From Drosophila persimilis (taxonomy: Eukaryota > Arthropoda > Insecta > Diptera > Drosophilidae): a stretch of DNA of 64,000 nucleotides. The notes under the pieces are model-generated. The model did no database searches, had not been told where the DNA came from, and saw nothing but the letters and a program-made list of their open reading frames with translations. The position numbers and the translations under genes are program-made. This document shows, one piece after another, positions 44,463 through 56,844 of the stretch. The DNA is taken from contig NW_020825408.1 in NCBI RefSeq assembly GCF_003286085.1, forward strand, positions 186,001 to 250,000, given 5' to 3'. Positions within the stretch are counted from its first letter, which is position 1. Each line of letters begins with the position of its first letter.

Positions 44463-46060
44463 TGTAAGGAAGCGATCCTGGGCTGGGGTACATATCTCAG
44501 TCTACTCCAGGGTCGAAATTACAGCAATATTTATAATTTGCCGGGACTCCGAGTTCGGGGCCGTCGACGGGACAGGGAGACAATCCCCAGACAGGAGCGA
44601 CCGAGAGGAAAGGGAACAGTACGGGGCGTGGCAGTGGCAATCGCCGGACAGCGCTTACGTGGCCCTGTCGGACTAAGAATTACTACGAGGGTCGGAGATA
44701 TCGACAGGCATCGCCGAGAGGGCTTAGGCAATCGCTGGACCGCGCTCTCGGGATCCCGTCGAACTAAGAACTACTACGAAGGTCGGTGCTATGCGGGGAA
44801 ACCAACATGTATCACCGAGAGTGTCTAGGCCATCGCCGGATAACACTCACGGGACCTTGTCGGACTAAAAATCGCTACGAAGGTCTTTGCTATGCGGGGA
44901 TACCGACAAATACCACCGCGAGTACCTAGGCTATCGCCGGACAGCACTCACGGGGGCCTCGTCGGACTAAGAATTACTACGAGGGTCGGAGATATCGGCA
45001 AGCATCGCCGGGAGGGCTTAGGCAATCGCCGGATTGCGCCCCCGGGATCCTGTCGAACTAAGAACTACTACGAAGGTCTTTGCTATGCGGGGATACCGAC
45101 AAATACCACCGCGAGTACCTAGGCTATCGCCGGACAGCACTCACGGGGGCCCCGTCGGACTAAGAATTACTACGAGGGTCGGAGATATCGGCAAGCATCG
45201 CCGGGAGGGCTTAGGCAATCGCCGGATAGCGCTTCCGGGATCCTGTCGAACTAAGAACTACTACGGGGCCGGAGGTATCGACAAGCGTCGCCGAGGGCAC
45301 CTAGGCAATCGCCGGATGGTACTCACGGGACACTGTCGAACTAAGAATTGCTACGGGGTCGGAGATATCGACGAGCATCGCCGAGGGTGCCTAGGCATTC
45401 GCCGGATAGCACTTACGGGACGCTGTCGAACTAAGAATCACTACGAATACGGGGATACCGACGCATATCGCCGAGAGTACCTAGGCAATCGCCGGATAGC
45501 ACTCACGGGACACTATCAGACTAAACGTTACTGCGAAAGTCTTTATCATACAGGGCAGGCATCGCCGAGAGGGCTTAGGCAATCGCCGGACAGCGCCTTC
45601 GGGACCCTGGGAACTACTGGGGTACTGCGGGGTCACAAACTACTGGAGGGAATCATGCGGGGGGAACGCCAACAGTTGTCACCGAGAACGCCTAGGCAAT
45701 CGCCGGACAGCGGTCTCAGGATCCTGTTGGGCTACGAACTACTGGGGGAATCACGCGGGGGCCCCGACGGGCATCCGGAGCGAATACGGATCACCACGTG
45801 GGTGGTCTCTTAGACGCTTCATGTCTTCTGTCGATTCTAGGGAGAAAATGCCTGTCGGTTAGAACCTGCCTGTCTTAACTAGAAGTATTAATACCCTTCC
45901 CCTATCCTGCTTGAGCGGTGCGAGTAAGAAGATGTTTACATTGGATGTAGTACTTATCTAATCCCATAAGGGGATGTATACGTAGCTTACGGTTTCGTGG
46001 GTCGCGCCCCTTACGGGGCGAGGACGTTACGGTAGCGCGCTACCGCAAGTGGCCCTTACG
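44463..46060 (-). mobile_element. Gypsy-B 3' LTR, copy 1
   Basis: The outer end is TGTAAGGAAGCG (plus sense) at 44,463, the same as the inner end of the 5' LTR at 57,618. Similarity to that LTR runs to CCACGTGGGTG near 45,808. The remaining ~250 bp up to the integrase stop have no counterpart in the 5' LTR, so the exact LTR start is uncertain. Inside are about 12 tandem copies of a 90-102 bp repeat. The long plus-strand ORFs here (44,457-44,828 and 45,034-45,813) are the repeat read through. Confidence 0.7.
44640..45720 (+). repeat. ~12-copy 90-102 bp tandem repeat in the Gypsy-B LTR
   Basis: Each unit holds GTCGGACTAAGAATTACTACG or GTCGAACTAAGAACTACTACG, then CATCGCCG and TAGGCAATCGCCGGA. 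The 5' LTR at 57.6-59.2 kb has about 15 copies. Copy number therefore differs between the two LTRs of one element. Confidence 0.85.
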
Positions 46061-46071
46061 AAGTCGGCAAG

Positions 46072-47415
46072 TCATTCGGGTCTCTCCAGCGTCGTCGGGT
46101 CCTCCTCGGGGTGTTCCACTCCGTGGAAGGCCTTTAAGTCGGCTAAACTCGCTGTTTTCCTTTGTTTGCCTTGTTGAATCTGTAGTCGAACTATGTTGGG
46201 AGATAAGAATCGGGTTACCTTGTACGGCCCGTCGTACTTAGGGGCCAACTTGGCCGCGAAACCGTCGGCGGCTTTGGATAGGTGATGCTGCCGAAGGAGG
46301 ACTAGGGCTCCTAGTTCGGGTCGCCACTCGCGCCGTCGGAGGTCGTATGTTCTCTTCTGCTCTTGGGATGCCCGTTGGGTGTTCTCCTGTACGACCTTGA
46401 ATACTTCCTGCAGTCGTGTCGCCTTCCCGTGGGCAGGCTCTGGTTCATTTCCTAATCCTGGGGTCACTTCGTCGTACAAGGCTCCTGGTAGCCTTGGTTC
46501 TCGTCCGAGTACCAAAAAGGCCGGGCTGAAGCCCGTGGTGTCCGACGTGCTGCTGTTTATGGCCAAGCTTAACTCGGGGAGGAGATCGTCCCAGGTCCGT
46601 TGGTCCCCGTCGGCGTATTGTGCAATCATTGTCTTGATGGTCCGGTTTGCCCTCTCCGTTGGGTTTTGCTGAGGGGTATACGGCGCGGTGTGCTCGAGTT
46701 CCATTCCCGCCACCTCGCAGAATTTCCGGAAGGACCGACTAGTGAATTGTGTTCCGTTGTCGCACACAAACTTCCACGGGACCCCGAATCGGCAGAGTAT
46801 CCTCTCTCGGAACGCCTTCTCCAAGTGGGCGGTTGTGGCTTTCCGGAGTGGCACAAGTTCCACCCATTTGCAGAATGAGTCGAAGAACACGAGGAGCATC
46901 GTGTTGCCGTGCGTTGAGCGGGGTAGTGGGCCTACGAAGTCCGCGCAAAGGATGTCGAACGGGCCCTTAGCCTGGCGCGTATACATGTGACTGGCGGGTT
47001 TGTTCTGGCTCACCTTAAATTTTTGGCAGCTTTCGCAATGTTTCACGTATCGGGCCACGTCCCTGTAGAGTCCTGGCCAATAATATCGTTGGGTTACCCG
47101 AGTGGCGGTCTTCCGTATTCCTAAGTGTCCGGCGGTCGGGTGATCGTGGCATTCTTCTAACACTCGTCTACGATGGCCACTGGCGACGCATAATTTCCAC
47201 TGGTGAGATTCTTCTTCGATTGGTCGGTGTCCAGGCTGCCGGTAGATCTGTCCGTTCTCGATTATAAATTCTCTGCATTCTTCGGGTCGTGCCTGGATAC
47301 ATTTGAGCAACCTTTGTATCCAGGGGCAGGTGGGCAGGTCTTCTAGGGTTCGCTGTATGGTGTCGATAGGTTGCCGGGAAAGAGCGTCTGCTACGATGTT
47401 CTGGCTTCCGCGTCG
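46072..47415 (-). pseudogene. pol: Gypsy-B integrase, copy 1
   Basis: A 412-codon open frame (46,072-47,310) holds the zinc module (HPTAGHLGIRKTATRVTQ to CESCQKFK), the core with CADFVGPLPRS, CDNGTQFTS and APYTPQQNPTERAN, and a C-terminal GPY-type module (KYDGPYKVTRFLSPN). It is the best-preserved integrase in the window. It ends at a TGA near 46,072 just before the LTR. The frame is severed from RNase H by a TAG at 47,416-47,418, where a tyrosine codon is expected. Confidence 0.85.
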
Positions 47416-48520
47416 CTAAAGCACGTCGAAGCGATACTGTTGGAGTTCCAGAGCCCAACGAGCGATGCGACCGGTCGGGTTATTGATCGAGTTTAACCAC
47501 TTCAAAGCGAGATGGTCGGTGATGACGTCGAAGCGGTAACCCTCCAGGTAGCATCGTAATTTCCTGATGGCCCAGACGATGGCTAAGCATTCCTTTTCCG
47601 TGGCCGAGTAGTTTTCTTCTGCTTTCAAGAGCCTTCGGCTAGCGTAGGCTATGACCCTCTCCTCTCCGCGGATCTGTTGCGTCAGGACTGCCCCTAGACC
47701 GTAGGCGCTTGCGTCAGTTTGTAGAGCGAACCTCTCCGTGAAATCCGGGCAGGCTAAGACGGGTGCTTGGGTTAACTTCTCCTTCAACTCCTCGAAAGCG
47801 GCCTGCTGTTCGTCACTCCAGATCCACCTTTTCTCCTTCTTCAAGAGGCTAGTCATGGGTTGTACAATCGCCGCGAAGTTTGGGACAAACCTCCGGTACC
47901 ACGATGCCATTCCTAGGCAGCGTCGAAGCTCCTTTATCGAACTTGGTGGGGCCAACTTCCGGACGGCGACGATCTTATCTGGGTCGGTGTGTATACCCTG
48001 CTCACTAATGACATGTCCCAGATATACGATGCTTTTCTGGAAAAAGCCGCATTTCTTTTGGTTTAATCTTAGATTGGCTTCCCGCAGTCTTCGGAAAACC
48101 TCTCGCAGATGGTCGACGTGTTCTTCCAGTGCCGCTCCGATGACAATGATGTCGTCGAGGTAAGCAAAGGCGTTGGGTTCCATCTGTGGTCCGATGACGC
48201 TGTCCAAGGCTCGCTGGAACGTAGCCGATGCTGAGTGTAGTCCGAACGGCATCACCTTCCAATGGAAGAGTCCTCGGCCCGGAACGGTGAAGGCGGTGCA
48301 TTCTCGGCTCCCCTCGGCCATAGGGATCTGCCAATACCCGTTCTTGAGGTCCAACGTCGAGATGTAACGCGCGTTACGGAGCCTCTCGATGATGTGGTTG
48401 ATCCTGGGCAGGGGGTAGGCGTCGGGTATCGATTGCGCGTTGAGCTGTCGGTAGTCTACGCACATCCGCATCTCGCCTGTCTTCTTTCCCACCAGTACGA
48501 TGGGTGCGCTGTGTGGGCTT
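47416..48520 (-). pseudogene. pol: Gypsy-B reverse transcriptase and RNase H, copy 1
   Basis: The long open frame (to 48,741) carries CVDYRQLNAQSIPDAYPLPR, LDLKNGYWQIP, the active-site YLDD at 48,151-48,162, QTDASAYGLGAVL and NYSATEKECLAIVW of RNase H. The first codons of that frame are out of register. A deletion at about 48,520 (GCTCAAGCCCACACAGCGC joint) has removed roughly 20 codons before the RT and shifted the frame relative to protease. Confidence 0.85.
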
Positions 48521-49512
48521 GAGCATTGATGATTTTCTGCATGGCCGGATTCTTGGGGAAGTACCTCTGCTTTATCGGCTTGTCGTCCTTCAGGGTGATG
48601 GTATGCTCGGCTATGTGAGACACGCCCTTCAATCCCTCGAACTTGGCCAATTCTCGCTTCAAGAACTCGGCTACCCACGGCGGGAGGAGTGGTTCGATGA
48701 TGGGGGCTGTCGGTGGCGAGATTTCTTCGAGCGGGGCACATGTTATGACGGCGAGGTTCACGGTGATAGGGTTAGTCGAGTCTGACCTTCGAAAAGGGTT
48801 GCGTTGTCGACCGGCCGCGGCATCGGCTAAAGGGGCGAGTTGATAATCCGTTGGGGGGTTAGACGCGAGGTGGTCTACCTCGACCCGTCCATGGCGTTGC
48901 TGGGTCTGGCGTGTTCGATCCTGGTGCGTTGTCACTGTTACGTTGCTGGGTCTGGCGTGGTTGGGATTCTGGTGCGTTGTCACTGGTACATGGCTGGATC
49001 TGGCGTGGTTGGGATTCAGGTGCGTTGTCACTGGTACATTGCTGGGTCTGGCGGGTTCGAGATTCTGTTGCGTTGGTTTCGTCCGGTGGGTCGCTGTTGG
49101 ATTGGTCGAGGGGGTAGGAGCAGCGGATGCCGTCGCTGGACGTTCGTCACTAAAAGTAACCATGCGGGGCCGAGTCGAGGATGATGTGGGGATCGGGTTG
49201 GTTTCCCGGATCGCCCGCTGGGTCAACTGCAAGTACGCTCGGCCGCATTGTATTATAGTCTGGACGCCGCAAAGGAAATCGAGCCCCAGTATGATGTCGT
49301 CCACTACCATGGGTAGGACTAATAGAAGCACCCGCGTTTCCTGTTGATCCAGACGTACCTTGACCGAAACTGCTTGCGTCACCTCCTTTGCTGTACCGTC
49401 TGCCAGGCGGACGGTAGTCCTTATATTCCGTGCGTTCCCTCCGGTACTTACTTCATGAGCGATGCGTTGACTGACGAACGACCGCGTCGCTCCTGTGTCG
49501 AGGGTAGCTGTG
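48521..49512 (-). pseudogene. pol: Gypsy-B protease and linker, copy 1, truncated
   Basis: This covers LLLVLPMVVDDIILGLDFLCG of the protease and a proline-threonine-rich linker. The linker contains three ~60 bp repeats (VTTHQNPNHARPSN-like), then EFLKRELAKFEGLKGVSH. The upstream end at 49,512 falls within the region of the catalytic DTGA, where segment D begins again; this is the tandem-duplication joint. Confidence 0.8.
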
Positions 49513-50005
49513 AGCCCAATGCTGTTACCGTGCTAGAGACTACGAGAGAGAGAGAGAGATGATCGCCAAAATGCCTACAAGCCAACGCTTTCGATTTCGA
49601 GTCGAGCTTGTAGTTCACCGAAACGCAACTTAAATGCGCGTATATGCGTATGCTGCTTTAGCGACCGAACGACTAAACCACAAGTAATGGTATGTGTAAT
49701 GTATGTGAGTGCTACATGGAGACAAGGAGAGAACACGAAACGATAAAGAGCAAGCGAGCGCTGAATGAGAGAGCACAAAAGTGCAGCTGCGCTGTAAAAC
49801 GAAGAGCGTCCAGCAAGAACCGTTCGCGCAAAGCAGAAACGAAAATTTATGACGAAGACGGGCGAGGGGGGAATGATGCGCAGCGGTTAGAGCTTGCGCG
49901 CGAAACTATTGCCGTTTCTCCTTTGCTTGTCGGCTCTTTTTGGAAATGTCGTTGACCACAAGTACAGTGATCACTCACTGTATAATCAAATAACTTTGAA
50001 TGTGT
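49513..50005. repeat. Segment D, second copy
   Basis: Near-identical to 43,970-44,462; one difference is GACCGAACGAC for GACCGACCGAC. It marks the start of the second 5,543 bp duplicate. Confidence 0.85.
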
Positions 50006-51603
50006 TGTAAGGAAGCGATCCTGGGCTGGGGTACATATCTCAGTCTACTCCAGGGTCGAAATTACAGCAATATTTATAATTTGCCGGGACTCCGAGTTCG
50101 GGGCCGTCGACGGGACAGGGAGACAATCCCCAGACAGAAGCGACCGAGAGGAAAGGGAACAGTACGGGGCGTGGCAGTGGCAATCGCCGGACAGCGCTTA
50201 CGTGGCCCTGTCGGACTAAGAATTACTACGAGGGTCGGAGATATCGACAGGCATCGCCGAGAGGGCTTAGGCAATCGCTGGACCGCGCTCTCGGGATCCC
50301 GTCGAACTAAGAACTACTACGAAGGTCGGTGCTATGCGGGGAAACCAACATGTATCACCGAGAGTGTCTAGGCCATCGCCGGATAACACTCACGGGACCT
50401 TGTCGGACTAAAAATCGCTACGAAGGTCTTTGCTATGCGGGGATACCGACAAATACCACCGCGAGTACCTAGGCTATCGCCGGACAGCACTCACGGGGGC
50501 CTCGTCGGACTAAGAATTACTACGAGGGTCGGAGATATCGGCAAGCATCGCCGGGAGGGCTTAGGCAATCGCCGGATTGCGCCCCCGGGATCCTGTCGAA
50601 CTAAGAACTACTACGAAGGTCTTTGCTATGCGGGGATACCGACAAATACCACCGCGAGTACCTAGGCTATCGCCGGACAGCACTCACGGGGGCCCCGTCG
50701 GACTAAGAATTACTACGAGGGTCGGAGATATCGGCAAGCATCGCCGGGAGGGCTTAGGCAATCGCCGGATAGCGCTTCCGGGATCCTGTCGAACTAAGAA
50801 CTACTACGGGGCCGGAGGTATCGACAAGCGTCGCCGAGGGCACCTAGGCAATCGCCGGATGGTACTCACGGGACACTGTCGAACTAAGAATTGCTACGGG
50901 GTCGGAGATATCGACGAGCATCGCCGAGGGTGCCTAGGCATTCGCCGGATAGCACTTACGGGACGCTGTCGAACTAAGAATCACTACGAATACGGGGATA
51001 CCGACGCATATCGCCGAGAGTACCTAGGCAATCGCCGGATAGCACTCACGGGACACTATCAGACTAAACGTTACTGCGAAAGTCTTTATCATACAGGGCA
51101 GGCATCGCCGAGAGGGCTTAGGCAATCGCCGGACAGCGCCTTCGGGACCCTGGGAACTACTGGGGTACTGCGGGGTCACAAACTACTGGAGGGAATCATG
51201 CGGGGGGAACGCCAACAGTTGTCACCGAGAACGCCTAGGCAATCGCCGGACAGCGGTCTCAGGATCCTGTTGGGCTACGAACTACTGGGGGAATCACGCG
51301 GGGGCCCCGACGGGCATCCGGAGCGAATACGGATCACCACGTGGGTGGTCTCTTAGACGCTTCATGTCTTCTGTCGATTCTAGGGAGAAAATGCCTGTCG
51401 GTTAGAACCTGCCTGTCTTAACTAGAAGTATTAATACCCTTCCCCTATCCTGCTTGAGCGGTGCGAGTAAGAAGATGTTTACATTGGATGTAGTACTTAT
51501 CTAATCCCATAAGGGGATGTATACGTAGCTTACGGTTTCGTGGGTCGCGCCCCTTACGGGGCGAGGACGTTACGGTAGCGCGCTACCGCAAGTGGCCCTT
51601 ACG
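50006..51603 (-). mobile_element. Gypsy-B 3' LTR, copy 2
   Basis: A duplicate of 44,463-46,060 with the same ~12 repeat units. One difference seen is CAGACAGAAGCG for CAGACAGGAGCG. Confidence 0.8.
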
Positions 51604-51614
51604 AAGTCGGCAAG

Positions 51615-52958
51615 TCATTCGGGTCTCTCCAGCGTCGTCGGGTCCTCCTCGGGGTGTTCCACTCCGTGGAAGGCCTTTAAGTCGGCTAAACTCGCTGTTT
51701 TCCTTTGTTTGCCTTGTTGAATCTGTAGTCGAACTATGTTGGGAGATAAGAATCGGGTTACCTTGTACGGCCCGTCGTACTTAGGGGCCAACTTGGCCGC
51801 GAAACCGTCGGCGGCTTTGGATAGGTGATGCTGCCGAAGGAGGACTAGGGCTCCTAGTTCGGGTCGCCACTCGCGCCGTCGGAGGTCGTATGTTCTCTTC
51901 TGCTCTTGGGATGCCCGTTGGGTGTTCTCCTGTACGACCTTGAATACTTCCTGCAGTCGTGTCGCCTTCCCGTGGGCAGGCTCTGGTTCATTTCCTAATC
52001 CTGGGGTCACTTCGTCGTACAAGGCTCCTGGTAGCCTTGGTTCTCGTCCGAGTACCAAAAAGGCCGGGCTGAAGCCCGTGGTGTCCGACGTGCTGCTGTT
52101 TATGGCCAAGCTTAACTCGGGGAGGAGATCGTCCCAGGTCCGTTGGTCCCCGTCGGCGTATTGTGCAATCATTGTCTTGATGGTCCGGTTTGCCCTCTCC
52201 GTTGGGTTTTGCTGAGGGGTATACGGCGCGGTGTGCTCGAGTTCCATTCCCGCCACCTCGCAGAATTTCCGGAAGGACCGACTAGTGAATTGTGTTCCGT
52301 TGTCGCACACAAACTTCCACGGGACCCCGAATCGGCAGAGTATCCTCTCTCGGAACGCCTTCTCCAAGTGGGCGGTTGTGGCTTTCCGGAGTGGCACAAG
52401 TTCCACCCATTTGCAGAATGAGTCGAAGAACACGAGGAGCATCGTGTTGCCGTGCGTTGAGCGGGGTAGTGGGCCTACGAAGTCCGCGCAAAGGATGTCG
52501 AACGGGCCCTTAGCCTGGCGCGTATACATGTGACTGGCGGGTTTGTTCTGGCTCACCTTAAATTTTTGGCAGCTTTCGCAATGTTTCACGTATCGGGCCA
52601 CGTCCCTGTAGAGTCCTGGCCAATAATATCGTTGGGTTACCCGAGTGGCGGTCTTCCGTATTCCTAAGTGTCCGGCGGTCGGGTGATCGTGGCATTCTTC
52701 TAACACTCGTCTACGATGGCCACTGGCGACGCATAATTTCCACTGGTGAGATTCTTCTTCGATTGGTCGGTGTCCAGGCTGCCGGTAGATCTGTCCGTTC
52801 TCGATTATAAATTCTCTGCATTCTTCGGGTCGTGCCTGGATACATTTGAGCAACCTTTGTATCCAGGGGCAGGTGGGCAGGTCTTCTAGGGTTCGCTGTA
52901 TGGTGTCGATAGGTTGCCGGGAAAGAGCGTCTGCTACGATGTTCTGGCTTCCGCGTCG
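51615..52958 (-). pseudogene. pol: Gypsy-B integrase, copy 2
   Basis: A 412-codon frame identical, by reading, to copy 1, including the upstream TAG at 52,959-52,961. Confidence 0.85.
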
Positions 52959-54063
52959 CTAAAGCACGTCGAAGCGATACTGTTGGAGTTCCAGAGCCCA
53001 ACGAGCGATGCGACCGGTCGGGTTATTGATCGAGTTTAACCACTTCAAAGCGAGATGGTCGGTGATGACGTCGAAGCGGTAACCCTCCAGGTAGCATCGT
53101 AATTTCCTGATGGCCCAGACGATGGCTAAGCATTCCTTTTCCGTGGCCGAGTAGTTTTCTTCTGCTTTCAAGAGCCTTCGGCTAGCGTAGGCTATGACCC
53201 TCTCCTCTCCGCGGATCTGTTGCGTCAGGACTGCCCCTAGACCGTAGGCGCTTGCGTCAGTTTGTAGAGCGAACCTCTCCGTGAAATCCGGGCAGGCTAA
53301 GACGGGTGCTTGGGTTAACTTCTCCTTCAACTCCTCGAAAGCGGCCTGCTGTTCGTCACTCCAGATCCACCTTTTCTCCTTCTTCAAGAGGCTAGTCATG
53401 GGTTGTACAATCGCCGCGAAGTTTGGGACAAACCTCCGGTACCACGATGCCATTCCTAGGCAGCGTCGAAGCTCCTTTATCGAACTTGGTGGGGCCAACT
53501 TCCGGACGGCGACGATCTTATCTGGGTCGGTGTGTATACCCTGCTCACTAATGACATGTCCCAGATATACGATGCTTTTCTGGAAAAAGCCGCATTTCTT
53601 TTGGTTTAATCTTAGATTGGCTTCCCGCAGTCTTCGGAAAACCTCTCGCAGATGGTCGACGTGTTCTTCCAGTGCCGCTCCGATGACAATGATGTCGTCG
53701 AGGTAAGCAAAGGCGTTGGGTTCCATCTGTGGTCCGATGACGCTGTCCAAGGCTCGCTGGAACGTAGCCGATGCTGAGTGTAGTCCGAACGGCATCACCT
53801 TCCAATGGAAGAGTCCTCGGCCCGGAACGGTGAAGGCGGTGCATTCTCGGCTCCCCTCGGCCATAGGGATCTGCCAATACCCGTTCTTGAGGTCCAACGT
53901 CGAGATGTAACGCGCGTTACGGAGCCTCTCGATGATGTGGTTGATCCTGGGCAGGGGGTAGGCGTCGGGTATCGATTGCGCGTTGAGCTGTCGGTAGTCT
54001 ACGCACATCCGCATCTCGCCTGTCTTCTTTCCCACCAGTACGATGGGTGCGCTGTGTGGGCTT
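52959..54063 (-). pseudogene. pol: Gypsy-B reverse transcriptase and RNase H, copy 2
   Basis: Same motifs and the same deletion as copy 1; YLDD is at 53,694-53,705. Because the inactivating deletion and the TAG are in both copies, the element was inactive before the 5.5 kb duplication. Confidence 0.85.
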
Positions 54064-55130
54064 GAGCATTGATGATTTTCTGCATGGCCGGATTCTTGGG
54101 GAAGTACCTCTGCTTTATCGGCTTGTCGTCCTTCAGGGTGATGGTATGCTCGGCTATGTGAGACACGCCCTTCAATCCCTCGAACTTGGCCAATTCTCGC
54201 TTCAAGAACTCGGCTACCCACGGCGGGAGGAGTGGTTCGATGATGGGGGCTGTCGGTGGCGAGATTTCTTCGAGCGGGGCACATGTTATGACGGCGAGGT
54301 TCACGGTGATAGGGTTAGTCGAGTCTGACCTTCGAAAAGGGTTGCGTTGTCGACCGGCCGCGGCATCGGCTAAAGGGGCGAGTTGATAATCCGTTGGGGG
54401 GTTAGACGCGAGGTGGTCTACCTCGACCCGTCCATGGCGTTGCTGGGTCTGGCGTGTTCGATCCTGGTGCGTTGTCACTGTTACGTTGCTGGGTCTGGCG
54501 TGGTTGGGATTCTGGTGCGTTGTCACTGGTACATGGCTGGCTCTGGCGTGGTTGGGATTCAGGTGCGTTGTCACTGGTACATTGCTGGGTCTGGCGGGTT
54601 CGAGATTCTGTTGCGTTGGTTTCGTCCGGTGGGTCGCTGTTGGATTGGTCGAGGGGGTAGGAGCAGCGGATGCCGTCGCTGGACGTTCGTCACTAAAAGT
54701 AACCATGCGGGGCCGAGTCGAGGATGATGTGGGGATCGGGTTGGTTTCCCGGATCGCCCGCTGGGTCAACTGCAAGTACGCTCGGCCGCATTGTATTATA
54801 GTCTGGACGCCGCAAAGGAAATCGAGCCCCAGTATGATGTCGTCCACTACCATGGGTAGGACTAATAGAAGCACCCGCGTTTCCTGTTGATCCAGACGTA
54901 CCTTGACCGAAACTGCTTGCGTCACCTCCTTTGCTGTACCGTCTGCCAGGCGGACGGTAGTCCTTATATTCCGTGCGTTCCCTCCGGTACTTACTTCATG
55001 AGCGATGCGTTGACTGACGAACGACCGCGTCGCTCCTGTGTCGAGGGTAGCTGTGAGCGGTACTCCTTCGATGGTTACTAGCGCGGCGATCCTGCCTCCT
55101 TCCAAACTTAAGGGATGAGTTACTCCAGGG
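54064..55130 (-). pseudogene. pol: Gypsy-B protease and linker, copy 2
   Basis: The open frame 53,999-55,105 contains the complete aspartic protease. It has LDTGATRSFVSQRIAHEV with the catalytic DTGA (about 55,025-55,060), then the flap region and ILGLDFLCG. The linker has the P/T-rich repeats, with A for S (RASHVPV) as the one residue difference from copy 1. Confidence 0.85.
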
Positions 55131-55161
55131 TGCCCTGGAGGTATGTCTCCGATCGGTTCCC

Positions 55162-56416
55162 TTACGAGCGGAGACTCGGTCCGTTTCCCGACTCGGACAG
55201 CCTACAGCAGTCGATCGTCCGGATGCCGCAGCGACCACACTCCCAACAGAATAACACTCGCCGATTCCTGCATGAACTGCTGAAATGACCTTCCTCTCCG
55301 CAATTCCGACAGGCCCGGCGTGGGTTCACCGGCTGATCTCCATCCTGGGTCACTACGCGGCTTGCCGTCTCGGCGCTCCGGGAGGGCCCGGTGTCGTCTG
55401 GAGGAGCCTGCTGCGGGGTGGATAATCCGGGTCGTTGGTATGATGTCGTTCTGGGTTTCGTATCTGGGCGGTCGTAAGCGTGGCGGGTTTGTTCGCGGTC
55501 CCGCGTTGTCTCGTACGCTCGAACTCATGCCTACGGGTGAACAGTTGGTATTCCGGCCGAAGGTTCTCGTAGATCCTATCCAGCTCCCTGTCTGGAGTAT
55601 ACTGAGCTCGTTGCATCATGAGTCGGAGGTCGATCAAGTAATCCTGAAAGGCTTCTCGGGGTCGTTGGTGACGGGAGCGGATCGTATCTTCCAAGCGCTG
55701 AAAGTATCGCGGGGGTAGGAAGAACTCCAAGAACTCTTTCCGGAACTCGGTCCATGGCTTGCCTTGCATCTGGAACGTCCTAAACCATCCTTCTGCCTTG
55801 CCAGTTAGTAGCCCGGAGATGGCTCGCGGCAGTTGTGCTGGACTCCCGCCATGTGAGTCGACCCTTTCTTCCAACCGTTCGATGAAAACCAGCGCATCCG
55901 AGTGTCCGTCGAACTTCAGGCCCCAATTGCGCAGCTTATCGGCGAGGGCGGCGAAGGAGATTTCTTCCCTTCCGGGTCGCGAAGTTCCGGCTTCCTCGGG
56001 GAAGCGGTGCTGGTAGTGATTATCACCATGTCGTCGGTCGGTCGTGGCTTCAAGCCGGCTAGAGTCACTGTACCTTGAGCTGCGCGCGGGAACTCGGGAA
56101 TTACGATGGATAGGGGCTGTTCCGCACAGATCCCTTCCTTCTGTTCACGTTGACTCGGTCCCGGCGACGTGGACGTGTTCCTCGGGTTCCTCGGGCTGGG
56201 CGCGCTGTCGAAGACCGTTCCGAGCTCTTCGATCCGCTTTTCGATCGCCGTCGGATGCTCGCCGCACGAGATGAAGGCCGAGATCCGGCTGCGCAGTTCG
56301 TCCACTGTCCCGGTTTCACCGAGGCCGAATTCGACGGCGATGGCCTGCAATTCGTCCTTGCGCCGATACGAAATCCACTGTACCCCCATGTCGAAGCACG
56401 GTGGTCGAACTGGCAC
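55162..56416 (-). pseudogene. gag: Gypsy-B gag pseudogene
   Basis: The start at 56,416 gives MPVRPPCFDMGVQWISYRRK and a first frame of 166 codons. A one-base shift near 55,970 moves the protein into the frame of 55,353-55,874. That frame holds the retrotransposon-Gag domain (GLLTGKAEGWFRTF, WTEFRKEFLEFFLPPRYF, EAFQDYLIDLRLMM). A further shift leads to the zinc knuckle, CRNCGEEGHFSSSC (55,162-55,353), and a second cysteine cluster CWECGRCGIRTIDCC. This part exists once only, since the duplication does not reach it. Confidence 0.8.
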
Positions 56417-56589
56417 TTCGAAGTCTTTCGCGTTTCCGACGGTAGTATCACGTATTGACCCTCCGGTAGAATCTTTTTCTTAGGTAACGCGCTGAATACC
56501 GGAGTCCTTGGGGTTAGTCACGGAAGCACGGCGTATGCACGGTTAACACGGTTGTCCAGTGGGGCGTCCTTGGAGTCCTTGCTGTTTGG

Positions 56590-56770
56590 GGTCCTGGTCG
56601 ATGGTCGTGGTTGTCGTCGGTCTTTATAGTAGCCTGGGGATCGACCCTTGCTAGGCCGGTCGATGGTCCTTGCTATCGTTGTCCTTGGAATTGTCCTGAC
56701 TGTTGATCCTTGCTGGGCCGGTCAATAGTCCTTGCTATCGTTGTCCTTGGAATTGTCCTTGTCGTCCTGG
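56590..56770 (-). repeat. ~65 bp leader repeats of Gypsy-B
   Basis: Segments such as GTCCTTGCTATCGTTGTCC and TTGGAATTGTCC occur two to three times between gag and the 48 bp array. They are part of the transcribed leader. Confidence 0.55.
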
Positions 56771-56844
56771 TCGTGCTGGGTTCGTTGATTTAAGCGCTGG
56801 ATCTCGTCTCGTGTTGATGGCTGAACGCTGACCGATCACTTTGA

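Noticed and set aside
45034..45813. 259-codon plus-strand ORF in the Gypsy-B LTR
   Set aside because: Consists of LTR tandem repeats; repeat peptides like RTKNYYE follow the ~95 bp period and the frame is not preserved in the 5' LTR.
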